Shown: positions 44,081 to 53,687, counted from the stretch's first letter. The stretch: DNA of 64,000 nucleotides from Spirochaetaceae bacterium (GCA_009780675.1 WQZP01000013.1:1-64000); one strand, 5' to 3'. The notes: generated by a model not told the origin, from the letters alone. Made by a program: numbers and translations.

Positions 44081-46537
44081 ATGAATAAAAGAATACAAAA
44101 TCTTCTGGTTTCAGTTGTTGTCGGTTTGTTGTTTATTGTACTTGCTGTTAGTGTTTTTATTACAATAAAGAATAACAGAGACCACATGATCATCCTTAAT
44201 GAAAGCGTGAAATCAAATTTAATTTCCATTTCAATTGCTGCGCGTGAACTCATTGATGTTGAAAGATTTTATTTGTATAACAGCATGGAAAGTATGGAAG
44301 CTGATGGCGAGGCATATTTTCAGGTTCTTGAAAATTTACGTTCTCTGCATGAAATGGTTGGCGCAACATACATCTACGCACTTAAGCAAATAAACGGTAA
44401 ATACTATTTCATATTTGACACAGACCCTGAAGTTGAAACAATTGTTGATATTTTTACTGAATATGATGATATCTCGGAAATTCATTTAGATGCTTTTGAC
44501 GGCAAATATCTGGCAGGCATTATGAATGTGGTGGATCAGTGGGGGAGCTACAATACCGGAGCGATTCCGATTTGGAAAGGCGAAAAGGTTATTGGTATTG
44601 TCAGCGTTGATATAGAAGATTATTTTATTCGCGCAAGTCAACAAGCTGCGGTCCGTAACATCATAATCCTTGTCATATTGCTGACAGTTGTTATGGGCGC
44701 CAACATCGTTCTTATACACCGTATTGTCATGAAGCCTTTAAGCCAGCTTACGGACAGCGTGTCAAAACCCAACATCAGCATAAGCTCGATTTACGGCAAA
44801 GACAGGGCCGATGAAATTGGCGAACTGTCGAGAAAAATCTATACCATGACCGGGAAATTGGAAATTGCGATTGAGAAAGCTCAAACAGCCAGCCGTGCTA
44901 AAAGTTCTTTTTTGGCCAACATGAGTCATGAAATACGAACTCCCATGAACGCGATTATTGGAATGACTAATATTGCTAAATCAACAAACAGCATTGAAAG
45001 AAAAGAGTATGCATTGAAAAAAATAGAGGAAGCGTCTAACCATTTGCTGGATATTATAAACGATATACTGGATATGTCAAAAATCGAAGCTAACAAGCTG
45101 GAGCTGAATTCCGAAGCATTTGACTTTGAAGAAATGCTTAAAAAAACCATAAATATCATTAACTTCCGCATTGTTGAAAAAAAGCAGAAGTTTGCAGTGT
45201 ATATCGATGAAAAAATTCCACATACATTGATATGTGATGATAAAAGGCTCTCGCAGGTAATAACAAACTTACTTTCCAATGCCGTAAAATTCACACCGGA
45301 AAATGGCGCGATAAATTTGAGTGTGGATTTATTGAAAGATGAGAACAATATTTGCAAAATTCAATTCAGCATAGTGGATACAGGCGTTGGTATAAGCGAA
45401 GAGCACCAAACCAGATTGTTTAATCCTTTTGAACAGGCTGAAAGCAGCACAACGCGTAAATACGGCGGGACCGGGCTTGGTCTTGCTTTGACTAAACGCA
45501 TTGTGGAATTGATGGGCGGCACTATTTCAGTAGTGTCTGCGCTTGGTAAGGGCTCAGCTTTCACATTTACGATCAAAGCTGAAAAGGCGATAGAAGAAGT
45601 AAGTAATATGGCGCCGGCTAACGGTATCAATGTGGGCAATATCAGGATACTGATCGTTGATGATGATAGAGATATTCTGGAGTATTTTGTTGATATTGCA
45701 ATGCGCTTCAATATGACATGTGACACAGCTGCAAGCGGCGAAGAAGCTCTTGCTCTGATTAAAAAAGGAAATTTATATGATATATGCTTTGTTGACTGGA
45801 TGATGCCTGGCATGGACGGCATAGAACTTTCACGCCAGATTAGAGAAAATTATACCACTGAATTGGTCATAATAATGATTTCTTCGTTTGAATGGCAGCA
45901 AATCAAAACTCAGGCAAAAGATGCTGGTTTAACCAGATTCCTTCCAAAGCCTATTTTTCCGTCAGATTTTATTGCCTGTATAAATAAATGTTTTGGTATT
46001 GATTTGTTGAGTAAAGGGTATGCAGGAGAATCCGAAAAAATAGACAGTTTTTGGGGATACCGCGCATTGTTAGTGGAAGATATTGAGATAAACCGTGAGA
46101 TTGTGATTGCGCTGCTTGAGCCAACTCTTTTGGAAATTGACTGCGCTGAAAACGGCGCTGAGGCCCTTCGTATGTTCAGTGAAGCGCCTGAAAAATACAA
46201 TATTATTTTTATGGACCTTCAAATGCCAAAAATGGATGGCTATGAAGCAACGCGGAATATCAGAGCGCTTGATAACGAAAAATCCAAAACCATTCCCATT
46301 ATCGCAATGACCGCAAACGTATTTAAGGAAGATGTGGAAAACTGCCTTGCTGCCGGGATGAATGGCCATGTTGGGAAGCCACTAGATTTTGTCATTGTTT
46401 TAAATATACTCAGGCAGTATTTGTTCACGCAAAAGCCAGCCAAGGAGAGGCGAAAAGATGACAGGCGAAAAACTAAAGAGATGGGCAGGCGACAAATGCC
46501 GGACAGGCGGCAGAACAACAGAAGAAAAAACGATTGA
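44081..46537 (+). CDS. Hybrid histidine kinase (Cache-HAMP-HisKA-HATPase-REC-REC)
   Basis: Sensor kinase of 818 residues. A helix (9-28), an extracytoplasmic Cache-like sensor (about 30-190, with YFIFDTDPE and GIVSVDIEDYF), a second helix (193-213) and HAMP precede the phospho-His H283 (MSHEIRTPMNA). The ATPase has NLLSNAVKFT, DTGVGIS and GGTGLGL. Two receivers follow, both with paired acids (IVDDDRD with FVDWMMPGMDG; LVEDIEIN with FMDLQMPKMDG). The last 27 or so residues are strikingly Arg-rich with DRR repeats. The kinase core strongly resembles that of the kinase on the other side of the lyase gene, but the sensor differs. It lies 56 nt before the exporter genes. Confidence 0.93.
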   Translation: MNKRIQNLLVSVVVGLLFIVLAVSVFITIKNNRDHMIILNESVKSNLISISIAARELIDVERFYLYNSMESMEADGEAYFQVLENLRSLHEMVGATYIYALKQINGKYYFIFDTDPEVETIVDIFTEYDDISEIHLDAFDGKYLAGIMNVVDQWGSYNTGAIPIWKGEKVIGIVSVDIEDYFIRASQQAAVRNIIILVILLTVVMGANIVLIHRIVMKPLSQLTDSVSKPNISISSIYGKDRADEIGELSRKIYTMTGKLEIAIEKAQTASRAKSSFLANMSHEIRTPMNAIIGMTNIAKSTNSIERKEYALKKIEEASNHLLDIINDILDMSKIEANKLELNSEAFDFEEMLKKTINIINFRIVEKKQKFAVYIDEKIPHTLICDDKRLSQVITNLLSNAVKFTPENGAINLSVDLLKDENNICKIQFSIVDTGVGISEEHQTRLFNPFEQAESSTTRKYGGTGLGLALTKRIVELMGGTISVVSALGKGSAFTFTIKAEKAIEEVSNMAPANGINVGNIRILIVDDDRDILEYFVDIAMRFNMTCDTAASGEEALALIKKGNLYDICFVDWMMPGMDGIELSRQIRENYTTELVIIMISSFEWQQIKTQAKDAGLTRFLPKPIFPSDFIACINKCFGIDLLSKGYAGESEKIDSFWGYRALLVEDIEINREIVIALLEPTLLEIDCAENGAEALRMFSEAPEKYNIIFMDLQMPKMDGYEATRNIRALDNEKSKTIPIIAMTANVFKEDVENCLAAGMNGHVGKPLDFVIVLNILRQYLFTQKPAKERRKDDRRKTKEMGRRQMPDRRQNNRRKND

Positions 46538-46592
46538 TTATTGCTTGTATAAATAAATGTTTTTGGGTTGAAGCTATTTTTGGAGAGGCAGC

Positions 46593-48335
46593 ATGTCAAA
46601 GATTTTTGAGTTTATGAAACCTTACACTGCCATGATCTTGTGCGCTACTGTGCTTCTTGTTGTGGAGGCGATTTGCGCATTGGCTCTGCCTGGTTATATG
46701 GCTGACATTGTGAACGACGGCGTATTGCCTGGCAACATACCGCTTATCTGGCGCAATGGCGCAGTAATGCTTCTAATAACGTTACTTGGCGTAATCGCGG
46801 CTCTGGCTATGGGTTACCTTGGCGCAAGAGCTGCTGCTGGTGTTGCTAATGATTTGCGTCAAGCTGTGTTCCAAAAAGTTCTCTATTTTTCAAATGCCGA
46901 GATGAACCGTTTTGCTGTCTCATCTCTTATTACCCGCACCACGAATGACATTACTCAAATCCAATCAACCCTGGTAATGGCGCTTCGTCAGTTTATTTAC
47001 GCGCCGATTATAGGAATTGGCGGTATTATATTAGCTCTTGAAAGAAGCGTATCCATGACATGGATAATTGCCCTTGCTGTTATTTGTCTGGTAGGCCTTG
47101 TAGCAATTATGCTTGTGCTTGTTATGCCTAAATACAAGATGATACAAAAATTGATTGACCGGTTGAATCAGGTGTCCCGCGAAAATTTGAGCGGTATTTT
47201 GATTGTGCGCGCGTTCAGCACTCAAAAATTTGAAAAAAAACGTTTTGACAAAGCAAACAAAGATTTAGCTGAAACAAACCGGTTTGTGGATCAGGCGTTC
47301 GCGTTTATGACTCCGAGCATTATGCTGATAATGAACCTTACAACTGCTCTCATTGTTTGGATAGGGGCGCGCCAGGCATCTGCATTTAGGATTGATATAG
47401 GGGACATCTTCGCATTTCTGCAATACGGGCTGCTGATTATTTTCGCGTTTTTAATGGTTGCTATAATGTTTGTTATTCTGCCCCGCGCAATGGTGTCTGC
47501 AGAGCGTATAAAGGAAGTGCTGGAAACCGGGAGTAGCCTCCTGTACAAAAAAGAGCCAACCAAGTTCCCTGCAGATTTTAAAGGGGTCGTAGAGTTCAGA
47601 AACGTTAGCTTCCATTATCCTGATACAACAGAAAACGATGATAATGTGCTGAATGACATTAGCTTTATTGCCAAACCCGGAGGAACTACTGCTATTATCG
47701 GCTCTACTGGCGCGGGAAAAACAACAATCCTCAAACTTCTCCTGCGCTTTTACGATGTTACGGGCGGCGCTATTTTCATTGACGGCATTGATATCCGGGA
47801 TCTTGGCAAGAAAGAGCTCCATGATAAAATCAATTATATTCCCCAAAAATCCTTGTTGTTTTCCGGCACCATTCGTTCTAATTTGCTTTACGCAGACAAA
47901 AGCGCTACAGAGGAAAGAATTAAAAATGCTGCTGATATTGCGCAGGCAGAAGCATTTATCCAAAGAAAACCGCAAGGCTATGAATCCAATGTTGCCCAGG
48001 GAGGTTCTAATTTTTCAGGAGGACAAAAACAGCGGCTTTCCATTGCCCGCGCATTGGTTAAGAATGCTCCAATTTACCTGTTCGACGACAGTTTTTCTGC
48101 TTTGGATTTAAAAACAGATGCGCTTCTTCGCGCTGCCTTAAAAAGAAAAACCAATAAAAGCACCAAGTTGGTTGTTGCCCAAAGGATTTCCACGATTATG
48201 AACGCAGACCAAATCGTAGTTTTGGATAACGGCAAAATTACTGGTTGTGGCACACACGCAGAATTGATGAAGACCTGTGAGGTATATAAGGAAATTGCAG
48301 CTTCCCAGCTTTCCGAGGAGGAGTTAAACAAATGA
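46593..48335 (+). CDS. ABC exporter half-transporter, degenerate-site subunit
   Basis: Type IV ABC exporter of 580 residues with six membrane helices and a C-terminal ATPase. Walker A is GSTGAGKTT (about 370), the signature SGGQKQR (about 475) is canonical, but Walker B ends LFDDS, with Asp replacing the catalytic Glu. That marks the non-catalytic half of a heterodimer. It overlaps the next gene by four bases, and its partner has the complementary defect. A GGAGAGGC ribosome site is present. Lipids, drugs or peptides are all possible cargo. Confidence 0.92.
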   Translation: MSKIFEFMKPYTAMILCATVLLVVEAICALALPGYMADIVNDGVLPGNIPLIWRNGAVMLLITLLGVIAALAMGYLGARAAAGVANDLRQAVFQKVLYFSNAEMNRFAVSSLITRTTNDITQIQSTLVMALRQFIYAPIIGIGGIILALERSVSMTWIIALAVICLVGLVAIMLVLVMPKYKMIQKLIDRLNQVSRENLSGILIVRAFSTQKFEKKRFDKANKDLAETNRFVDQAFAFMTPSIMLIMNLTTALIVWIGARQASAFRIDIGDIFAFLQYGLLIIFAFLMVAIMFVILPRAMVSAERIKEVLETGSSLLYKKEPTKFPADFKGVVEFRNVSFHYPDTTENDDNVLNDISFIAKPGGTTAIIGSTGAGKTTILKLLLRFYDVTGGAIFIDGIDIRDLGKKELHDKINYIPQKSLLFSGTIRSNLLYADKSATEERIKNAADIAQAEAFIQRKPQGYESNVAQGGSNFSGGQKQRLSIARALVKNAPIYLFDDSFSALDLKTDALLRAALKRKTNKSTKLVVAQRISTIMNADQIVVLDNGKITGCGTHAELMKTCEVYKEIAASQLSEEELNK

Positions 48336-50209
48336 GTCAGCAATCATCGGAACAGAACAATAGTTACGACCCTATGGACGAAATTAACATAGGTATGCAG
48401 GGGCTTGCTCAAAAAGCAAAAGACCCCAAGAAAACAATAAAAAAACTCATGGACTATTTGTCTCCGCATAAAACAGCGCTTATTACTGCCTTGTTTTTTG
48501 CTATGTTTTCCACTGTGTTTTCTGTAATTGGACCAAGGCTTTTGGGCAGGGTAACAACTGCTCTTGTAGATGGGATGCTGGCATTTTGGTTTGGCACCGG
48601 GCTTTTGACAAATTTTCCATACATGGCAAAGATTACAGGATGGCTGATCGCGCTCTATATCGTATCATCCATTTGTTCTGCGGCGCAGGGCATTATTATG
48701 GCGCGGCTTTCTGTTAAGGTAACGTATAAGCTCAGGACAGAAATCTCGGAAAAAATGCACAAACTGCCCATCAACTATTATGATACCCGTTCCCATGGCG
48801 AGATACTCTCCCGTGTCACAAACGATGTGGACACCATGAGCCAAACCCTAAACCAGAACCTGACTCAGTTGGTCTCATCAGTTACTACACTTGTTGGCGT
48901 ACTGGCTATGATGATTTGGATCAGCCCGCTAATGACAGCAGTAGCGGTTCTTGTGATTCCACTTTCCATGTTGGTTATGATGGCTGTTCTAAAGAGATCG
49001 TATGTCTATTTTAGCGAGCAGCAAAAAGTGCTGGGCGAGCTGAGCGGTATTGTGGAAGAAACTTATAGCGGGCGCGATATTGTCTGTGCTTATAATGGCG
49101 AGACAGACGCAGAAGAGAGGTTTGCCAAAGCCAATAAAAAGCTCCGTTCCTGTGCATGGAAAGCACAGTTTATGACAAGTATTGTGGAGCCGATATTCTC
49201 GTTTGTTGGTAATTTAGGCTATGTGATAGTGTGTGTTTTAGGCGGTTATCTGGCAGTACGAAGGGTGATTACCATCGGCGATGTCCAGGCTTTTATTCAG
49301 TACATACAAATCTTTACGCAACCTCTTGGGGAGCTTGGCGCTACCAGCAATATGATGCAATCAACGATCGCAGCAGCAGAGCGGGTGTTTGAATTTTTGG
49401 AGGAAGAGGAAGAAGTTAAAGATACAGAAAAATCCATGCGCAAGAAACAGTGCAAAGGGCGTGTAAGTTTTCAAAACGTTCGATTTGGCTACCAGCCGGA
49501 TAAAATTATATTGCGCGATTTTTCAGCAGAAATTGCCCCTGGGCAAACTGTTGCTATTGTGGGACCAACTGGCGCTGGAAAAACCACAGTGGTAAAGCTG
49601 CTCATGCGGTTTTACGAGCTGAACGCTGGCAAAATCCTTATCGACGATATTGATGCAACAAATTTTACAAGAGGGGATTTGCGGAGCATATTCGGTATGG
49701 TGTTGCAGGATACATGGCTGTACAACGCCACCATAATGGAAAATATCCGGTATGGTTCTCCCAATGCTACTGACGAGGAAGTTATTGCTGCTGCAAAAAC
49801 CGCTCATTGCCATAATTTCATCCGCACACTTCCTGGTGGCTATAACATGGTTCTGAATGAAGAAGCTACAAATATTTCCCAGGGGCAAAAGCAGCTTTTT
49901 ACGATCGCGCGCGTGGTTCTTAAAAATCCAGCTATACTGATACTTGACGAGGCAACCAGCTCCATTGACACGCGAACAGAAATTTTAATCCAAAAAGCAA
50001 TGAAAAATATTATGCAAGGCCGCACAAGCTTTGTAATTGCCCACAGATTGTCCACTATCCGGGATGCTGATTTAATTCTTGTCATGAAGGATGGCAATAT
50101 CATGGAGCAGGGTAATCATCAGCAATTACTTGAAGCTCAGGGCTTTTATGCTGATTTATATAATTCGCAGTTTACCGAAGGCGTTGTCACCGAGGAACTG
50201 AATTCATAG
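48332..50209 (+). CDS. ABC exporter half-transporter, catalytic-site subunit
   Basis: Partner subunit of 625 residues with an N-terminal cytoplasmic extension (about 1-40), six helices and an ATPase. Walker A is GPTGAGKTT (about 411) and Walker B LILDEATSSID keeps the catalytic Glu. The signature is ISQGQKQ instead of SGGQ. So the canonical ATP site forms from this Walker B and the partner's SGGQ, and the other site is degenerate, as in TM287/288-type exporters. An adaptor gene follows 27 nt downstream. Confidence 0.92.
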   Translation: MSQQSSEQNNSYDPMDEINIGMQGLAQKAKDPKKTIKKLMDYLSPHKTALITALFFAMFSTVFSVIGPRLLGRVTTALVDGMLAFWFGTGLLTNFPYMAKITGWLIALYIVSSICSAAQGIIMARLSVKVTYKLRTEISEKMHKLPINYYDTRSHGEILSRVTNDVDTMSQTLNQNLTQLVSSVTTLVGVLAMMIWISPLMTAVAVLVIPLSMLVMMAVLKRSYVYFSEQQKVLGELSGIVEETYSGRDIVCAYNGETDAEERFAKANKKLRSCAWKAQFMTSIVEPIFSFVGNLGYVIVCVLGGYLAVRRVITIGDVQAFIQYIQIFTQPLGELGATSNMMQSTIAAAERVFEFLEEEEEVKDTEKSMRKKQCKGRVSFQNVRFGYQPDKIILRDFSAEIAPGQTVAIVGPTGAGKTTVVKLLMRFYELNAGKILIDDIDATNFTRGDLRSIFGMVLQDTWLYNATIMENIRYGSPNATDEEVIAAAKTAHCHNFIRTLPGGYNMVLNEEATNISQGQKQLFTIARVVLKNPAILILDEATSSIDTRTEILIQKAMKNIMQGRTSFVIAHRLSTIRDADLILVMKDGNIMEQGNHQQLLEAQGFYADLYNSQFTEGVVTEELNS

Positions 50210-50236
50210 AGAAGTACTTTAAAAAGAGAGGCAGCA

Positions 50237-51664
50237 ATGGATCATGAGCAAACAACAGAAGTAAAGAAAAAAGGGAAAGGGAAAATTATCCTGGTACTTC
50301 TCCTGACGCTAATACTCGCGGCTGGCGCAGGCATTGGCTTTTATTTTGTCTGGCAAGGCGCAAACTATATTGTAACAGATAACGCAAGGGTGACAACGAC
50401 CTTGATTGCCATTATGCCGACTGTGCCTGGTAGACTCGAAAGGTTTTCGATTTATGAAGGGCAGTATGTAGAAGAAAATGAAATTCTTGGGTGGGTGGAA
50501 AACAGCGAAGCTATGCGCTCGCCTGTCAAAGGGGTGGTGCTCCATACCAATGCTGTGCAGGACCAGGTAGTGTCGCCAATGGAACCAGTAGCCATCATCG
50601 CTGACACCAGCCGCATTCACATTCAGGCCAATATCGAAGAAACTGATATTGCCAAAATACAAGTGGGGCAGCCTGCTATTGTCACAATAGATACATTTGG
50701 CAGCCAGCAATTTAGGGGCTATGTCTCTGAAATAGGGCTGATTACCCAGGCAGAACTTACTGGCAATGCAATGTTCTTTACAACTGGAGGCACTTTTACG
50801 AGAATAACACATCTGATTCCGATTAAGATTAATATTGTGGATAACATCAGTCTTGACAATCTTATTGGTGTGAATGCAAGGGTGCGAATACCATTGAGGC
50901 AGTCTGCTCTCAACAGTGTTGCAGCCCGTCCTGTTACGTCGGCTAACAACATATTTGCCAGAGGCATTGTTGAGAGCCTCCAAAGAAGGAACATATATAC
51001 CACACTTGGATACTTGATTGAGCGGGTTTACGTTGAGGTGGGCGACCATGTAACAGAGGGACAAATGCTTGGAGTATTGGTTGCTGAGGATTTGCTAACC
51101 GACGCAGGCATCCAAATTTTAGAGGCTGAAGCTTCGCTAAGAATGGCTAAAATAAATTTGGCAACAGTAGAGCATAACCATGAGATCCTCAAGATTTTGT
51201 ATGATACCAGATCCATACCCCGAAATGAGCTGCAGCAATCAGAATTTTTACTGCAATCAGCAGTTGCTACTCATCAGCAAGCGCAGGCATTGCTTGAAGC
51301 CACGCGTGTTGCTGTGGGGCAATCAATAATCAGAGCGCCCATAAACGGTACAGTAACAGCAGTTATTGCCAAAGAAGGCGATGTTGGTATGGGGCGTTTG
51401 TTTGTCATAGAAGATACAGATAACTTGAAAATTATAACTAACGTCAGGGAGTATGACATTGGGAAGATAGAGCTGGGGATGGAGGTTGCCATTAGCTCAG
51501 ATGCAACAGGAAATGCTGAATATGCAGGAGTAATCAGTAAAATAAACCCTGCAGCTACCGCTTATGCGCCTGTTGTAGAATTTGAAGCAGAGGTGCTCGT
51601 AACATCCCCCAATACAAGTTTGCGTATTGGAACAAATGTGAGGCTCAGGATAATCCTGGAGTAA
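50237..51664 (+). CDS. HlyD-family adaptor with two modules
   Basis: Periplasmic adaptor of 475 residues anchored by one helix (17-39). It appears to hold two adaptor units. The first (about 45-230) is an EmrA/HlyD-like barrel-sandwich with almost no hairpin (VTDNARVTTTLIAIMPTVPG, then IHIQANIEETDIAKIQVGQP). The second (about 245-475) has a lipoyl half, a coiled-coil hairpin (about 290-355), RAPINGTVTAVIAKEGD and a beta-barrel end, RND/MacA-like. Single-unit adaptors are the rule. It is the third gene of the exporter operon; no TolC-like gene is in the window. Confidence 0.87.
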   Translation: MDHEQTTEVKKKGKGKIILVLLLTLILAAGAGIGFYFVWQGANYIVTDNARVTTTLIAIMPTVPGRLERFSIYEGQYVEENEILGWVENSEAMRSPVKGVVLHTNAVQDQVVSPMEPVAIIADTSRIHIQANIEETDIAKIQVGQPAIVTIDTFGSQQFRGYVSEIGLITQAELTGNAMFFTTGGTFTRITHLIPIKINIVDNISLDNLIGVNARVRIPLRQSALNSVAARPVTSANNIFARGIVESLQRRNIYTTLGYLIERVYVEVGDHVTEGQMLGVLVAEDLLTDAGIQILEAEASLRMAKINLATVEHNHEILKILYDTRSIPRNELQQSEFLLQSAVATHQQAQALLEATRVAVGQSIIRAPINGTVTAVIAKEGDVGMGRLFVIEDTDNLKIITNVREYDIGKIELGMEVAISSDATGNAEYAGVISKINPAATAYAPVVEFEAEVLVTSPNTSLRIGTNVRLRIILE

Positions 51665-51702
51665 TGATATTATTGCCTCAATACGATGCAGATTTGGCTC
51701 TA

Positions 51703-52113
51703 TTAAGAGGAGCAATTACTGATTGCTACTGCTTCTATTTCAACAAGAGCGCCTTTGGGGATTTGCAGCCCCCCAAGAGTTGAGCGCGCTGGAAAAGAGT
51801 TTTCCTCTCCGGAAAAACCAGCCTTGAAAAAAGATTCATATACTTTGTTGAACTCTGGAAAATCATTTATGTCTTTAAGAAAACAAGTTGTCTTTACTAT
51901 TTTATTTATTGAACTTCCTGATGCTTCAACAATGGCTTTTAGATTTTTGAGAACAACCTCGGTTTGCTCTTTTATATCTTTTCCACTTATTGAACCTGTT
52001 GCAGGGTCAACAGGAATTTGACCGGAAATAAAAACAAAACATTCTGTTTTGATTGCCTGTGAATATGGCCCTATTGCTTGTGGCGCTGATTTTGTGTTAA
52101 CAACTTCTTTCAT
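51703..52113 (-). CDS. ridA: RidA/YjgF enamine/imine deaminase
   Basis: Trimeric RidA-family protein of 136 residues, which hydrolyses reactive 2-aminoacrylate-type enamines released by PLP enzymes. Signature parts: IGPYSQAIK, VFISGQIPVDPATG, and the catalytic Arg in FPARSTLGGLQIPKGALVEIEA. A GGAG site precedes the ATG. It is convergent with the exporter operon. The nearby PLP lyase and TrpB2 both form enamine intermediates, so a supporting role is reasonable though general. Confidence 0.94.
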   Translation of the reverse strand: MKEVVNTKSAPQAIGPYSQAIKTECFVFISGQIPVDPATGSISGKDIKEQTEVVLKNLKAIVEASGSSINKIVKTTCFLKDINDFPEFNKVYESFFKAGFSGEENSFPARSTLGGLQIPKGALVEIEAVAISNCSS

Positions 52114-52130
52114 GGCAGCTCCTTATCTTC

Positions 52131-52262
52131 CCCGTAGCAAGTACGGGGCGTTCCCGCAGCAAGTACGGGGCGTTCCCGCAGCAAGTACGGGGCGTTCCCG
52201 CAGCAAGTACGGGGCGTTCCCGCAGCAAGTACAGGACTTCCCCGTAGCAAGTACGGGACTGT
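52131..52262. repeat. Six tandem 22-bp repeats with internal hairpin
   Basis: Six head-to-tail units, each with the core CCCGTA-GCAAG-TACGGG or CCCGCA-GCAAG-TACGGG, joined by five-base linkers (GCGTT, variants ACTTC and ACTGT). Units 2-4 are identical. Each core can fold into a six-bp hairpin. After unit 6, ACGGGA/TCCCGT and a T8 run form a terminator-like end on the + strand. The period is not a multiple of three, and no protein is expected. The repeat fills the spacer upstream of ridA. Confidence 0.9.
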
Positions 52263-52278
52263 CCCGTTATTTTTTTTG

Positions 52279-53565
52279 TTAGCTATAAGAAGGGTCAATT
52301 ACCCTTGCTTCAAGATAATACCTTTTTTCAATAGCTTCTCCAATTGAAAAAGTTTTTCTTGGATATACCCCTTTTGCTGTTATGCGGCTAAAAAAAGTTT
52401 TTTTGCTTATTGACGGAAGCAAGAACCCGATATTGCTTTCTTTTTCGGAAAGCTCCATAAGATCTTCTTCTCCATGGATATAATCGATTTCCCCTTTGGC
52501 TTCTGCTTCTGCAAGATATTTATCAAGAAAAATTTGCAGTATTTCCGCAGCCAGAATATTCTCTTCGTTTTTTAATGTGATCTCCCCAAAGTTTTTACCG
52601 TAAGCAAAAACAATCTTGTTTGCTTCCTGTGGAGTTTTTACACTGCTGCGCTCTATTTTTTTTATTTGACAGCCTGTTTCTTTTTCAAAAGCGCTTAACA
52701 TTTTAGCGCTGTTAACATCAAAAACAACTCTGTGTATCGGGTGAAACCCAAGTCCATCACTATTGATATTTACAACTTCAACAAGCGCATAACGCGCAGG
52801 GTGATCTTTTGGTATGCCGGGTTTCTTTTTTATAATATTCCATACCTCTTTTGCTGCTGCAAGAGAGTGGTTGCCGTCTCCTACTGCAAAGAGAGTTTTG
52901 TTTTTCTTTGAGAGTTTTTCAAAAGCATTTTCAAGATGTTCAAAATCTTCTTTTTTATTTATGTGCCACCCTCTGATTGCTCCGCCATTTTTCATCAGTT
53001 TAAAATCATAAAGTTTTTCAAAATTATTTTTTTTGGAAAAAAGGTGTTCTATGACCGAACCCTCGCCATCATCTATAAGAAACAGTATGTGGGGAAGATC
53101 CATCGATGCTTTTTCCCTTATTTTAATTCTTGGAGGAAGCCTGTCTACTACTGTTTTTTCAGTTGGCCGGATCATTGAATCTGATTTTTCGCTGTAGTCA
53201 TATTTTTCAAGGTCAACTGCGATCAAAAGCCCCTGTCTTGATTTTGTATGAGGCGATTCTCTTTCTACAAGTATAAAACCTGGGGTAAGTTCTTTAAATA
53301 TCCCGCTTTTTATATAATCAGCCATGTTTTTATTAATAGAAAGGATTTTATCTTCAAGTACGATTTCCTTAAGATAACATTCAGGCAAAATAAGATTTAA
53401 AGTCGTAGGGCAGCCATCTGTAATTTTTTTCACATCTTCCCAATAATCCTTATTGGAAGTAAATTGATCGCAGGCAATTACAGCCCATTTTTCAATATCT
53501 GCCTTTTTTTGGTCCAACAAAAGTATCTCTGGTGTTTTTACTCCATACTGTTCAAATTTTTGCAT
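52279..53565 (-). CDS. DUF1015 family protein
   Basis: Conserved cytoplasmic protein of 428 residues of unknown function. Family features seen: WAVIACDQFTSNKDYWEDV near the N-terminus, GFILVERESPHTKSRQGLLI, PHILFLIDDGEGSVIEHLF, and the central AVGDGNHSLAAAKEVW, which looks like an active-site loop with Asp and His. The C-terminus has SNIGFLLPSISK. GGGAG precedes the ATG. In many bacteria DUF1015 genes sit near serine metabolism genes; that is not seen here. Confidence 0.88.
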   Translation of the reverse strand: MQKFEQYGVKTPEILLLDQKKADIEKWAVIACDQFTSNKDYWEDVKKITDGCPTTLNLILPECYLKEIVLEDKILSINKNMADYIKSGIFKELTPGFILVERESPHTKSRQGLLIAVDLEKYDYSEKSDSMIRPTEKTVVDRLPPRIKIREKASMDLPHILFLIDDGEGSVIEHLFSKKNNFEKLYDFKLMKNGGAIRGWHINKKEDFEHLENAFEKLSKKNKTLFAVGDGNHSLAAAKEVWNIIKKKPGIPKDHPARYALVEVVNINSDGLGFHPIHRVVFDVNSAKMLSAFEKETGCQIKKIERSSVKTPQEANKIVFAYGKNFGEITLKNEENILAAEILQIFLDKYLAEAEAKGEIDYIHGEEDLMELSEKESNIGFLLPSISKKTFFSRITAKGVYPRKTFSIGEAIEKRYYLEARVIDPSYS

Positions 53566-53660
53566 ATTGATCTCCCTTATATGAAAATATTAATTGCTTT
53601 TGTGTCTCTCTTCAAGTTATTTTTTCTGTGATTGCCCTATTTTTAATATTCCTTCAATTA

Positions 53661-53687
53661 TTGACACCTTTGGTCATAATTTATAAA
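53661..53687 (+). promoter_or_regulatory. Promoter of gatCAB operon, apparently leaderless
   Basis: TTGACA (53661-53666), 15-nt spacer, TATAAA (53682-53687). The gatC ATG is at 53696 and no Shine-Dalgarno site lies between, so the transcript would start within a few bases of the start codon. Confidence 0.5.

Noticed and set aside
52131-52262. CRISPR array
   Set aside because: The 22-bp units abut directly with constant five-base linkers and no unique spacers; no cas genes are near.
52110-52298. Protein encoded across the tandem repeat
   Set aside because: The 22-bp period breaks the frame in each unit, the ORF is open only because of base composition, and it has no ribosome site.
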